DNA from: Polyangiaceae bacterium
GTDB taxonomy: Bacteria > Myxococcota_A > Polyangia > Polyangiales > Polyangiaceae
NCBI GenBank assembly: GCA_016719945.1
Contig: JADJYE010000013.1
Coordinates: 1-64,000 of the forward strand
Length of the DNA: 64,000 nt
Direction of reading: 5' to 3'
The notes under the pieces were generated by a model. That model worked only from the letters and a program-made list of their open reading frames with translations. It did not search any database and was not told the origin of the DNA. Shown one piece after another: positions 1 through 8,757 of the stretch (position 1 is its first letter; each line of letters begins with the position of its first letter). The position numbers and the translations under genes were made by a program.

Positions 1-2
1 CG

Positions 3-643
3 CTGCTGATGGAGGGCGTCCGCCGGATGGACGAGACCCGCTATTTCCGCGAGCGGGTGCCGAGCGAGCTGCACGTCCCCGCCAAGGTCGCGGGGCGCGG
101 CCCGCCGACCGACGAGGGCTCGGAGCTGCTCGCGCCGATCTTCGCGGCGATCGACGGCCAGCGCAGCGTCGCGGACATCTGCCGGGTCGTGGGGCAGGGG
201 GAGTTCGAGGTCACCCACGCCTTGTTCCAGCTGCTCCAGTCGGGGTCGGTCGTCGTCCACCCGCCGAAGATCACCGGCCCCGGGGCGATCGTCGCCCGCT
301 TCAACGAGGCGATGAGCCTGCTCTTGCACACGGTCGACCAGTTCGAGCGCGGCGAAGAGGTGCGCGAGCAGCTGTCGAGCTTCGCGACGGGCGCGGGGGT
401 CTACGACGCCTTGTTCATGGGCGCCGGCCCCGCGCTCGACGGGACCCTCAAGGTCGAGAAGATGCTCGAGAACATCGTTATGATGGCCGGGCCGGGGGAG
501 GCGGGGGAGGCCATGCTCTCGCAGTGGCTCTATGAATACGCCTCGTTCGGTCTTGTGTCCGGGAGCGAGCCGTCCTGTCTGAACGACAAGCGGCGCAGAC
601 GGCGCGCAAGGTCGGCGAGCTCATCGCCCTCGGCGCCCAGTAG
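3..643 (+). CDS. DUF4388-type protein, 5' partial, frame interrupted
   Basis: The frame is already open at the window edge, reading LLMEGVRRMDE, so the N-terminus lies outside. The visible part resembles the C-terminal section of myxobacterial DUF4388 (PatA-like N-terminal) proteins: an amphipathic helix rich in Arg/Glu, then a winged-helix-like segment (AAIDGQRSVADICRVVG) and a helical tail. Function is unknown; relatives are linked to gliding or signalling (family knowledge). Near 550-575 the frame appears to shift. The unshifted frame turns into an Arg/Ser-rich tail ending at 653, whereas the frame entered at about 575 reads SERQAAQTARKVGELIAL and stops at 643. The second reading looks like a natural helix, so a one-base indel is likely. 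Confidence 0.6.
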
Positions 644-670
644 CGTGACGTAACGCCGTCCGACAAGAAG

Positions 671-1654
671 GTGAGCTTGCTATTTCTCCCCCCCGGCCCC
701 CCTCACTGGCGTGAGAGGGGAGACACATCCCTCCGCGGCCTGCGGGCGTCGCTCGGCGCGGCGCTGCTCGGCCTCGCGGTCGTCGCGGGCGCCGCCGGCT
801 GCACGGTCCAGAGCGGGGGCGGCCCCAAGACCCTGACGTACACCGAGGACGCGAAGAAGGCCTACGAGGAGGCGATGCAGTCCTTCCGCTCGAAGGACTG
901 GGAGAGCGCGCGCCCCTTGTTCCAGGAGGTGCGAAAGAAGTTCTCGCAGAGCCGGTACGCGCGGCTCGCCGAGCTGCGTATGGCGGACATCGACTTCGCC
1001 CAGGAGAAGTACACGGACGCGATCAGCGCGTACCGCAGCTTCGTGACGACGTACCGCACCGATCGCGAGGTCGAGTACGCCCGATACAAGCTGGCCAAGG
1101 CGTTGTTCTTCGACATCAGCGACACCTTCCTCCAGCCCCCCGCGGAGGAGCGCGATCAGGCGACGACCCTCGACGCGAACCGCGAGCTCAAGGCCTTCCT
1201 GCGGGCCTTCCCGCGTAGCCGCTACCGCAAAGACGTCGACTACATGCTCGAGGTCGTGCTCGGGCGGCTCGCTCGTCACGAGCTCTACGTCGCGCGGTAC
1301 TACCGCAAGCGTGAGAACTACGACGCGGCCATCTCGCGGATCGACTTCGCGCTCAAGTCGTACCCTGGCTCGGGGCTCGATCCGGAGGCCCTGGTGCTCA
1401 AGGGCGAGACGCTCATGATGATGAACCGACGCAAAGAGGCGAAGGAGATCTTCGAGCTCGTCGTCCGAGACTGGGGCGGTCCTTTCGGCAACGACGCCAA
1501 GGCGTTCCTCGAAGAGCTCGGCTCACCCTCGCAGTCCCCGCCCGACATCAAGCGCCCACCCGACCCCGGGCCGCCGCCGAAGAAGACAGCGCCCGATCCG
1601 AAGGCGCCCGTCCCGCCCGCTGCGTCTCCGAAGGCTCCCCCGAAGGCCCCGTGA
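671..1654 (+). CDS. BamD-like TPR outer-membrane lipoprotein
   Basis: 327 residues from a GTG. There is a hydrophobic signal segment followed by a lipobox ending at Cys44 (VVAGAAGC), so this should be a lipoprotein. The mature part is a run of TPR helices (AYEEAMQSFRSKDWESARP, then repeats to about residue 280) typical of the BamD/YfiO family, which supports insertion of beta-barrel proteins into the outer membrane. The C-terminus is a Pro/Lys-rich tail. The start is uncertain: the GTG has no clear ribosome-binding site and the N-terminus before the signal peptide is unusually long. The 3' end overlaps the next gene by four bases (GTGA), suggesting translational coupling. Confident on family, moderate on exact role. 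Confidence 0.75.
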   Translation: MSLLFLPPGPPHWRERGDTSLRGLRASLGAALLGLAVVAGAAGCTVQSGGGPKTLTYTEDAKKAYEEAMQSFRSKDWESARPLFQEVRKKFSQSRYARLAELRMADIDFAQEKYTDAISAYRSFVTTYRTDREVEYARYKLAKALFFDISDTFLQPPAEERDQATTLDANRELKAFLRAFPRSRYRKDVDYMLEVVLGRLARHELYVARYYRKRENYDAAISRIDFALKSYPGSGLDPEALVLKGETLMMMNRRKEAKEIFELVVRDWGGPFGNDAKAFLEELGSPSQSPPDIKRPPDPGPPPKKTAPDPKAPVPPAASPKAPPKAP

Positions 1655-1950
1655 CCTCGCCGACCGGGGTTCCCCAACACGGCGTCCGGTTCGAGCTGGT
1701 GCTGCGTACAGCTGGGCCGGGCCGGGCCGTCTACGAAGGCTTCGCCCGCACTGGCGGCCTCGACCTCACGCTCCGCGTGACGTCCGAGACCGAGAGCGCC
1801 AAGGCGGAGCTCACCGCTTCCCCGCGCCCCGACAACGCCGACGCGCTCGAGAGGGCGGCGGCGGCCCTGGTGCGCGCCGCCACCCGGGCGGAGCTCGAAG
1901 AAGGAGCGCCTCCACCTCACAAGATCGTGCGGTGGAGGGAGGTGGGGTAG
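1651..1950 (+). CDS. Small conserved-looking protein coupled to the BamD-like gene
   Basis: 99 residues, starting at a GTG that overlaps the upstream stop (GTGA). I do not recognise a family. It has no signal peptide or membrane segment. It looks like a small alpha/beta protein, with beta-like strands in the first half (FELVLRTAGPGRAVYEGFA) and a long helix near residues 65-85 (ALERAAAALVRAATRAELEE). The four-base overlap and the good codon-position GC pattern argue that it is a real gene in the same transcript. Confidence 0.55.
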   Translation: MTSPTGVPQHGVRFELVLRTAGPGRAVYEGFARTGGLDLTLRVTSETESAKAELTASPRPDNADALERAAAALVRAATRAELEEGAPPPHKIVRWREVG

Positions 1951-2002
1951 TCCCTGGGACGAGGTCTCCGGGGCCCGACCCAGTCTCAGAGCAACGCCAG
2001 CA

Positions 2003-3787
2003 CTAGCCCTTCTTCGCGGGTGTCGGCTTCATGCCGCCCGCCGTGACCCAGCCGACCTCCGCGCCGCGCGCGAGGAAGGTGAGGGTGAGCTTCGATTTGC
2101 CGGCCGTCGTAACGATGGGCTCGCTCCACTTGGCAGGAGCGGGCAGGGCGAGCGCCTTCTGACCGCGCAGGGCCTCGAGCCCCGCGGCGTCGGTCGAGAA
2201 GCAGGCGATGCCCTCGGAGCTCAGGGTGGTCACGACCTGGCTCGGGACGAGCTCCGCCACGAGGGCGCGCACGCCCTCGCGCGCGAGGGGCGCGTCCCCC
2301 CCTCGCCGGATCTCGTCGAGCGACCCGAGGACCCACACGAACCCATCGCCAGCGGCCTTTCGGCCTTGAGGAGTGCGGCACCCCTCGACGACCTCGAGGC
2401 TGACGGCGTCGCGGAAGGGCTCTCGCGGGGTGGGCAGGCTGGGCTTCTTCACGCCCTGCGACTCGCTGCCCTTCTTGTCGCGCAGGACGAGCACGTCGTC
2501 GGTCGGCAGCGCCCGCGGGACCGTGACCCGGACGGGTCGCTTGAAGCTGCGAGGATCGCCGATGGTCCCTGTGGCGACGGCGTACGCGAGCGTCTCCGCG
2601 GACGCGACGACGAAGCGCGGCGACCCCGGCGTGCGAGGCTCGGGATCGGCCGTGCGCACCGAGAGCGCGCCCTTCGGCGGGGGATAGACCTCGGACGAGA
2701 TCACGCGCGCGTCGGGCTCGACGACGCGCGCGCCCGTCGCGACGAGGTCGACCAGGGCCCCCGACTGGGCGAGCACCTCGAGGACCTGGCGCGACGGCGG
2801 CGAGACCAGCAGATCGAGGCGCGAAGGGACGCGCTTCGACTTGAGCAGCATCGCCGCGGCCAACATGTCTCGCAACGTGGTGCCGCTGTCGCCCCCGAGG
2901 ACGACCTGCGCGACCGGCTTGCCCGCGAGATCACGGACCGGCCGCACGGTGCCCTCTTCGTCCATGACGAGCGGGTCGACGGCGGACAGATCGATGCTGA
3001 CGACCTCTTCGCAGGGAGCGCCAGGATCGGGGACGATCGCGCGGTGCGCCTTGCTGCGACGTTGATCCCGCAGAAAGACCTCGGTCTTCTCGTCGCTCAC
3101 GAAGATCGCGGCGGCGGCGCCGACCTGCGGGGCGATGCCAGCCAGGACGCTCCGCTCGGGCACGGACAACAGGCGCGCGCTCGGGCCAGCGAACTCGAGC
3201 ACCACGGGGGCGTGGTGCTCGGCCTCGATGCGGCGGACGCGCTCGTCGAGGCCGCGGCGCAGCAGCTCGAGCGCGACGTCTCGAGCGCACACGAAGGGGC
3301 GCTGCCGACCCGAGAGGTGGATCTGCACGCTCCTCGGCGGACGCAGCCACACGCTGCCCGTCGCGAGCGCCTGGCCGAGCATGGCCGGCGAGACGACGAG
3401 CGCGAGCATGCCCACGCCGCCGACGGTCGCGAGGCGCGGGTCGTCGGTCAGCGCGAGCCGGGCCGGAGCCGCGAAGCGCTCGAGGTGGACCGGCCCCGGG
3501 AAGCCGATGCCAGGCCGCGCGATCTGCACGTTGTAGCCGGGCAGCTCGGGCGGCGTGCTCGCGTCGGCGCGATCGTCCGTCTCGGCGAGGGAGCGGGCGT
3601 CGGTGACGCACGTGCCGTCGTAGGCGACCGCGACCTCGACGGGGGTCTTCTTCAGCCCCCATGAGAGCGCCTCGGCGAGCGCTCGCGCAGGTGCGCGCGA
3701 GAGGATCACCTGGTCAACCTTGACCTGGACGACGTCGCCTCGAAGCTGCGGGTCAGGGGCCCGCCCCGCGAGGATCTTTTGAGGCAT
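2003..3787 (-). CDS. Aconitase-superfamily protein lacking iron-sulfur ligands (pseudoenzyme)
   Basis: 594 residues from the ATG at 3787, where the aconitase-type N-terminus begins (MPQKILAGRA); a GTG at 3877 and an ATG at 3820 are alternatives. The scaffold of the LeuC/homoaconitase large subunit is followed throughout: QALATGSVWL and ARDVALELL near 139-176, GAAAAIFVSDEKTEVFL near 223-239, an SRQVLEVLAQSG segment near 332, and a swivel-domain motif ending in TGTIGDPR near 406-413. The three cluster cysteines are missing. The GxCH region reads GIGFPGPV (93-100), the G(S/T)CTN region reads LGGDSGTT (297-304), and the CxxC region reads EPDARVIS (357-364). The ADSH substrate loop is also lost. 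It cannot be a normal hydratase, so a structural or binding role is inferred. Confidence 0.7.
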   Translation of the reverse strand: MPQKILAGRAPDPQLRGDVVQVKVDQVILSRAPARALAEALSWGLKKTPVEVAVAYDGTCVTDARSLAETDDRADASTPPELPGYNVQIARPGIGFPGPVHLERFAAPARLALTDDPRLATVGGVGMLALVVSPAMLGQALATGSVWLRPPRSVQIHLSGRQRPFVCARDVALELLRRGLDERVRRIEAEHHAPVVLEFAGPSARLLSVPERSVLAGIAPQVGAAAAIFVSDEKTEVFLRDQRRSKAHRAIVPDPGAPCEEVVSIDLSAVDPLVMDEEGTVRPVRDLAGKPVAQVVLGGDSGTTLRDMLAAAMLLKSKRVPSRLDLLVSPPSRQVLEVLAQSGALVDLVATGARVVEPDARVISSEVYPPPKGALSVRTADPEPRTPGSPRFVVASAETLAYAVATGTIGDPRSFKRPVRVTVPRALPTDDVLVLRDKKGSESQGVKKPSLPTPREPFRDAVSLEVVEGCRTPQGRKAAGDGFVWVLGSLDEIRRGGDAPLAREGVRALVAELVPSQVVTTLSSEGIACFSTDAAGLEALRGQKALALPAPAKWSEPIVTTAGKSKLTLTFLARGAEVGWVTAGGMKPTPAKKG

Positions 3788-4073
3788 CGTGCGGGGAGGG
3801 TCCCCGGCTCGTGCGCGCATGTGCCGTTCGTTCCTTGTGCCCGCGTCGGGCCCTCGTTTCGTCGAGCGGCTCCGCACGTTAGCCGCTTGAAAGGAGGGGG
3901 GTCAAGCCGGGATTAAGGGGCGCCTTCAGCGGGGCATCCTCCGATTTTTCTCGGGACGCAAGCCGGAAGACCGGAAGCCTGCGGCGCCGCACCGTTGCCG
4001 GAACTTTACGAGGGGGTCCCAAGCCCGGTAGAGTCTCGGCAACCCGCGCGGATCGCGCGAGGTGCGGAGAGCC

Positions 4074-4439
4074 ATGTTCCAGAGCCTGTTGAAAGAGGTG
4101 GTCGACGGCGTCGAGGGCGGTCTCGCCACCCTGGTGATGGACTTCGAGGGGATCGCGGTCGACACCTACGCGAAGCCGAACCCTCCTGTCGACTTCGACA
4201 TCCAGACCATCGGAGCAGAGCTGAGCGTCGTGCTGAAATCCATCCAGCGCGCTTCTCAGATGCTCGAGGCGGGGGAGCCCGCCGAGGTGACGATCCAGGC
4301 CGAGAAGGTCACGACGGTCATCCGTATGATCTCCGAGACCTATTTCGTCGCGCTGACGATGACCCCCGACGGAAACATCGGCAAGGGGCGCTTCATGCTG
4401 CGCACTCGCATCCCCACGTTGCTCAAGGAGCTGTCCTGA
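4074..4439 (+). CDS. Roadblock/LC7 domain protein
   Basis: 121 residues, one Roadblock/LC7 domain. The pattern is an amphipathic first helix (MFQSLLKEVVDGVEGGLATL), a central VMDFEGIAVDTY strand pair, a long helix around 45-65, and a final MLRTRIPTLLKEL helix. In myxobacteria such proteins partner with Ras-like GTPases (MglB with MglA is the classic pair) in polarity and gliding; no GTPase gene lies next to this one, so its partner is unknown. The ATG at 4074 follows GGAGA at close spacing; a GTG at 4062 would add four residues. Confidence 0.8.
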   Translation: MFQSLLKEVVDGVEGGLATLVMDFEGIAVDTYAKPNPPVDFDIQTIGAELSVVLKSIQRASQMLEAGEPAEVTIQAEKVTTVIRMISETYFVALTMTPDGNIGKGRFMLRTRIPTLLKELS

Positions 4440-4494
4440 GGAAGCTCTCCTGAGGGAGCTGTCCTGAGGGGAGTCGGGCGCGGTCCGGGCCTCG

Positions 4495-4974
4495 ATGTTC
4501 AAGATCCTCGTTTTGTCCGGGCCGAGCCTCGACAGGTTGGGCTCACGCGAGCCAGCGATCTACGGCTCGACCTCGCTCGCCGAGATCCACGCCAGTCTCG
4601 CCGCTCGCGCGAGGGCGGAAGGCGCCGAGGTCACGGCTCGGCAGTCGTCTCACGAAGGCGATCTCGTGGCTTGGATCGGCGCAGCGCGGGACGACGGCTT
4701 CCACGGCATCTTGCTCAACGCGGGCGCCTACACGCACACGTCCATCGCGTTGCTGGACGCCCTGCGTGGGGTCGACCTGCCGGCGGTCGAGGTGCACCTG
4801 TCGAACCCCGAGGCGCGTGAGCCCTTTCGCAGGCGGTCTTACGCGGCTCGCGCCTGCGTAGCGAAGGTGGCAGGGTTCGGGGCGCGCTCCTACGAGCGCT
4901 CGCGCTGCTCGGTCTGCCTCGGCGTCCTCGCATCACGCACCGCATCATCGTCCCCGCGACCAAGCGGTGATTGA
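4495..4974 (+). CDS. aroQ: Type II 3-dehydroquinate dehydratase, C-terminus frame-shifted
   Basis: Shikimate-pathway enzyme converting 3-dehydroquinate to 3-dehydroshikimate. The type II signatures are clear: ILVLSGPSLDRLGSREP at the N-terminus, the catalytic-loop Tyr in PAIYGS, RQSSHEGDLVAWI, LNAGAYTHTSIALLDAL and EVHLSNPEAREPFR. After GFGARSYE (about 4890) the frame loses similarity and becomes Ser/Arg/Cys-rich. Shifting one frame gives LALLGLPRRP, matching the usual family ending, and stops at 4970. A one-base deletion near 4895 is likely. The gene precedes accB-accC, an arrangement seen in other bacteria. Confidence 0.85.
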   Translation: MFKILVLSGPSLDRLGSREPAIYGSTSLAEIHASLAARARAEGAEVTARQSSHEGDLVAWIGAARDDGFHGILLNAGAYTHTSIALLDALRGVDLPAVEVHLSNPEAREPFRRRSYAARACVAKVAGFGARSYERSRCSVCLGVLASRTASSSPRPSGD

Positions 4975-5044
4975 GGTGTCGGCGTCGATTTGGTAAGTGC
5001 CTCCTTGTCGCACGGTACCCGTGCGACCCTGCAGGGGAGCCTTG

Positions 5045-5554
5045 GTGGACATCGACATTCCGAAGCTGAAAGCGCTGCTCTCTGCGTTGGTCGAAGGCGG
5101 CGTCACGGAGTTCGAGTTCGAGGACGAGACCGTTCGCCTGCGCATCAACCGCGGGGCCGGCCGGGAGCTCGTCGTCTCGGCGGCGGCGCCGTACGTGGGC
5201 TCGCTCGTGCCGCCGATGACGATCTCCGCGGACGGCGGGCCTGCGAGCGTGCCGCCGCTGAGCATCGCCAGCCCGCCGGCCACCCCGACCAGCGCGCCCG
5301 AGGAAGATCCCAAGACCTTCTTCGTCACGTCGCCGTTCGTCGGCACGTTCTACCGCGCGCCCTCACCCGACGCGCCGCCCTTCGTCGACGTGGGGTCGCG
5401 CGTGCGCGAGGGGCAGACGCTGTGCATCGTCGAGGCGATGAAGCTGATGAACGAGCTCGAAGCCGACCAGGCGGGCGTCATCGTCGACTGCCTCGCGGAG
5501 AACGGAAAGCCCGTCGAGTTCGGTCAGAAGCTCTTCAAGCTCAAGCCGGTCTGA
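5045..5554 (+). CDS. accB: Acetyl-CoA carboxylase biotin carboxyl carrier protein
   Basis: 169 residues. Carries the biotin that AccC carboxylates in the first step of fatty-acid synthesis. The N-terminal domain (VDIDIPKLKALLSAL) is followed by a Pro/Ala-rich linker and the biotinyl domain, with the biotin-accepting Lys in the EAMKLMNE motif near residue 138. The GTG at 5045 is chosen because it begins the family-typical sequence and has AGGGGAG five bases upstream; a TTG sits one codon earlier. The stop is four bases before accC, so the two are cotranscribed. Confidence 0.92.
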   Translation: MDIDIPKLKALLSALVEGGVTEFEFEDETVRLRINRGAGRELVVSAAAPYVGSLVPPMTISADGGPASVPPLSIASPPATPTSAPEEDPKTFFVTSPFVGTFYRAPSPDAPPFVDVGSRVREGQTLCIVEAMKLMNELEADQAGVIVDCLAENGKPVEFGQKLFKLKPV

Positions 5555-5558
5555 GCCC

Positions 5559-6907
5559 ATGTTCAAGAAGGTCCTGATCGCGAATCGCGGTGAGATCGCG
5601 ATGCGCATCCTGCGCGCGTGCCGCATGCTCGGCGTGCGCACGGTCGCGATTCACTCGACGGCCGACGCGGACGCCCTGCACGTTCGCTTCGCGGACGAGG
5701 CCGTGTGTATTGGCCCGCCCGAGCCGGCCAAGAGCTACCTCAACGTCCCTGCGATCATCGCCGTCGCGGAGGTCACGAACGCCGACGCGATCCACCCGGG
5801 GTACGGCTTCCTGAGCGAGAACGCGAAGTTCGCCGAGCTGTGCAAGAAGTGCGGGCTCACCTGGATCGGCCCCTCACCCGACGCGATGATGAAGTGGGGC
5901 GACAAGGTCACGTCGCGAACGAACGCCAAGATCTTCGGCCTGCCGCTGTTGCCCGGGACCGGCGTCTTGAAGGACGCCGACGACGCGGCCGCGCAGGCCG
6001 CGGAGATTGGCTTCCCCGTCATCCTCAAGGCGTCGGGCGGCGGGGGCGGTCGTGGGATGCGCATCGTCCGCAACGCCGACGAGGTGCACCGGGCCTTCGA
6101 GACGGCACGGCACGAGGCGTCGGTGGGCTTCAAGAACCCGGACGTCTACCTCGAGCGGTTCGTCGAGGAGCCGCGGCACATCGAGTTCCAGGTGCTGGCG
6201 GATCAGCACGGCGGCATCTGGACCCTCGGCGAGCGCGAGTGCTCGCTCCAGCGCCGCCACCAGAAGGTCATCGAGGAGGCGCCCAGCCCGGTGATGACGA
6301 ACGAGCTGCGGGACGAGATCGGCGCCAAGATTCGCAACGCGATCGGGTCCACCGGCTACACCTCTCTCGGCACGCTCGAGTTCCTGATGGACGAGCGGAA
6401 GAACCTCTACTTCATGGAGATGAACACGCGGGTGCAGGTGGAGCACCCGGTGACCGAGATGACGACTGGCGTCGATCTCGTCGAGCTCCAGATTCGGGCC
6501 GCGGCGGGCGAGAAGCTGACCGTCCCCGACACCCGCCCCTGGAGCTTCCGAGGCCACGCCATCGAGTGCCGCATCAACGCGGAAGACCCGCGGTCGTTCG
6601 CGCCGTGGCCCGGGCTGATCACCGGCTATCACGCGCCGGGCGGCGGCGGAGTTCGGGTCGACTCGGGCGTGTACGGGGGGTTCCGTGTGCCCCCCTGAAC
6701 TACGACGCGATGCTGGCGAAGGTCATCACCCACGCGCCGACCCGCGCGGAGGCGATCCAGAAGATGAGGGTCGCGCTCGACGAGTTCATCATCGAAGGCA
6801 TCCGCACGAACATCCCGCTGCATCGCGCGCTCCTGAACGACCCCGAGGTGGTCGAGGGGCGCATGAGCACGCGCACGATCGAACGCCTCGTCGCCCGCGG
6901 CTTCTAG
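5559..6907 (+). CDS. accC: Acetyl-CoA carboxylase, biotin carboxylase subunit, frame interrupted
   Basis: About 449 residues when repaired. ATP-grasp enzyme that carboxylates the biotin on AccB. The order is normal: N-terminal FKKVLIANRGEIAMRILRAC, glycine-rich ATP loop (KASGGGGGRGMRI), HIEFQVLAD, and the active-site EMNTRVQVEHPVTEM. At about 6690 the frame hits a stop inside a run of six C residues (FRVPP then TGA). The +1 frame continues perfectly as LNYDAMLAKVITHAPTRAEA to the usual C-terminus ending at 6907. One extra C in the run restores the gene. Because the enzyme is essential, a homopolymer sequencing error is the likeliest cause. Confidence 0.92.
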
Positions 6908-6912
6908 CCCGA

Positions 6913-8757
6913 TCAGAGGCGCTTGAGCAGGGCGGCCTGGGCTTCGGTGGGCGAGGTCTCCAGGCCTTTGCACGCCACGACCTTGTCACCGACGTACGTG
7001 AGCATCGACTGGTTAGGGAAGATGACCGCCGCGTCGATCGACAGCTCACCGTTCTTGAAGCGGGCCTTGAGCGGCTTGCCCCCCGCGCTCCTCCACACGG
7101 AAACGCACGAGGGGTGCGCCTTGTCGTCGAAGGTCTTGCCCGGGTTGAGCGCAGGGCGCACGCGGTCTTCGACGTCGTATTCCCCCGCGCGCTCGGTGGG
7201 CGTGAGGGTGAAGCGCACCTCTCCGAGCTTGTACCCCGTGCGCTCGATCGCTGGCCCGCCCAGGACGCGCAGCTCGAGCTTGTCGCCGACCTGCACGGCC
7301 TCGTAGAGGCGCTCCGACTCACTCTTCCACTTGCCGACCAGCGAGGGAGCGGTCGGCGCGGAGGCCGAGCTCGCGGCCCGCGCGGCGCCCGAGGGTGAGC
7401 CCGCGGGCAGCGCGGAGCTCGCTGCGCTCGACGTCGCTCCCTGCGTCGAGCCTCGTTGCGACAGCCAGACACCGCCGCCCGCTGCGGCCGCAAGCAACAA
7501 GGCGCCGCCTGCGATCAGCGGGACCTTGCTCTTGCTTTGGGCCGCGCGCTGTTCCGAGGGAGCGTGCTTGGGCGTCACAGCCGGCTTCGCGACGCCCAGC
7601 GCAGCGTCGGACGACATCAAGGTGTGCTCGCGCGCGGGCGGCGCGTTGCTCACGCTGCCTCGGCTCGTCACCACCGGGATGAGCTCGCCGGGGGCGCGCG
7701 GCGCGGGGGTGTCCGACGGGCGGGTCGGGGGCACCCGCGCGGCGCCTGCGAGCGGCGCGATGGGGACGTCGGGGACCGTCGCTTCACGCTGGGGGCGCGC
7801 TGCGGGGCCTGCGACGGTCACGACGTCGTTCGGGTTCGGCCCGGGCGCGGCGGGGCGAGCCCGCGTGAGGCCTGCGAACATCGCGGCGTCGAGGGCGTGC
7901 CCGCTCGGCAGGAACGCCGTGAGGGCCTCGCGCAGCTCCTTGGCCGAGGCGTAGCGCTTGTCGCGATCCGTCTCGAGGGCGCGCTCGATCGCGGTGCTGA
8001 TGCCGAGGTCGACGTCGGGGACGAACCCGCGGATCGGCGGGACCGGTCGTGACGTGATGGCGTCGATCACCTTGGGCAGCGTCTTGATGTCCTCGAAGGC
8101 GGTGCGCCCGGTGACGAGCTCATAGAGGACCATCCCCGCGGACCAGACGTCGGTGCGGGCGTCGATGTCCTTCGCGGCGCGGGCCTGCTCGGGGGACATG
8201 TACTGAGGTGAGCCGAGCAGCATGCCGGTCACCGTGACCTTCGGCGCGGGATCGTTCGGGTCGTCTTCGAACACCTTCGCGAGGCCGAAGTCGACGATCT
8301 TCACCCGCCGCACACCGCCGTCGCGCTCCGCGAGGATGAGGTTCTGCGGCTTGATGTCGCGGTGGAGGATGCCGCGTGCGTGGGCCTTCTCGAGGCCCAA
8401 ACACAGCTGGACCCCGATGCGCAGCGCGAGGTCGGCAGGCAGGCGCCCAGTGCGATCGAGCAGCTTGCCGAGGTCGTCGCCCGTGACCAGCTCCATCGCG
8501 ATGAACGGGATCCGCTTGTCTTCGTCGACCCCGACGTCGAAGAGCTGCACGACGTGCTCGCTCTCGATCGCGCCTGCGGCCCTGGCCTCGATCTCGAACC
8601 GCTTGAGCAGCTGCGGGCTCTTCAGCCGCTCCGGGTGGATGGTCTTGAGCGCGACCATGCGGCCGGTGCCGGTGTGGCGCGCCTCGTAGACGGCGCCCAT
8701 GCCGCCCTCCCCGAGGACGCGGACGATCTCGTAGCGGTCGATGCGGTCGCCGATCAT
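6913..8757 (-). CDS. Hanks-type Ser/Thr protein kinase with C-terminal extracytoplasmic domain
   Basis: 614 residues. The kinase domain spans roughly 9-275 with all catalytic elements: glycine loop LGEGGMGAVYEA, the VALKTI lysine, catalytic HRDIKPQN, DFG (VDFGLAK) and MSPEQARA. A Pro/Ala/Ser-rich linker leads to one transmembrane helix (PLIAGGALLLAAAAGGGVWL, about 413-432) and a C-terminal domain of about 160 residues with beta-rich pattern, probably outside the cytoplasm as a sensor. The start ATG overlaps the stop of the collagen-like lipoprotein gene (ATGA), so it is the last gene of an operon with the lipoproteins and a second kinase. Confidence 0.9.
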   Translation of the reverse strand: MIGDRIDRYEIVRVLGEGGMGAVYEARHTGTGRMVALKTIHPERLKSPQLLKRFEIEARAAGAIESEHVVQLFDVGVDEDKRIPFIAMELVTGDDLGKLLDRTGRLPADLALRIGVQLCLGLEKAHARGILHRDIKPQNLILAERDGGVRRVKIVDFGLAKVFEDDPNDPAPKVTVTGMLLGSPQYMSPEQARAAKDIDARTDVWSAGMVLYELVTGRTAFEDIKTLPKVIDAITSRPVPPIRGFVPDVDLGISTAIERALETDRDKRYASAKELREALTAFLPSGHALDAAMFAGLTRARPAAPGPNPNDVVTVAGPAARPQREATVPDVPIAPLAGAARVPPTRPSDTPAPRAPGELIPVVTSRGSVSNAPPAREHTLMSSDAALGVAKPAVTPKHAPSEQRAAQSKSKVPLIAGGALLLAAAAGGGVWLSQRGSTQGATSSAASSALPAGSPSGAARAASSASAPTAPSLVGKWKSESERLYEAVQVGDKLELRVLGGPAIERTGYKLGEVRFTLTPTERAGEYDVEDRVRPALNPGKTFDDKAHPSCVSVWRSAGGKPLKARFKNGELSIDAAVIFPNQSMLTYVGDKVVACKGLETSPTEAQAALLKRL

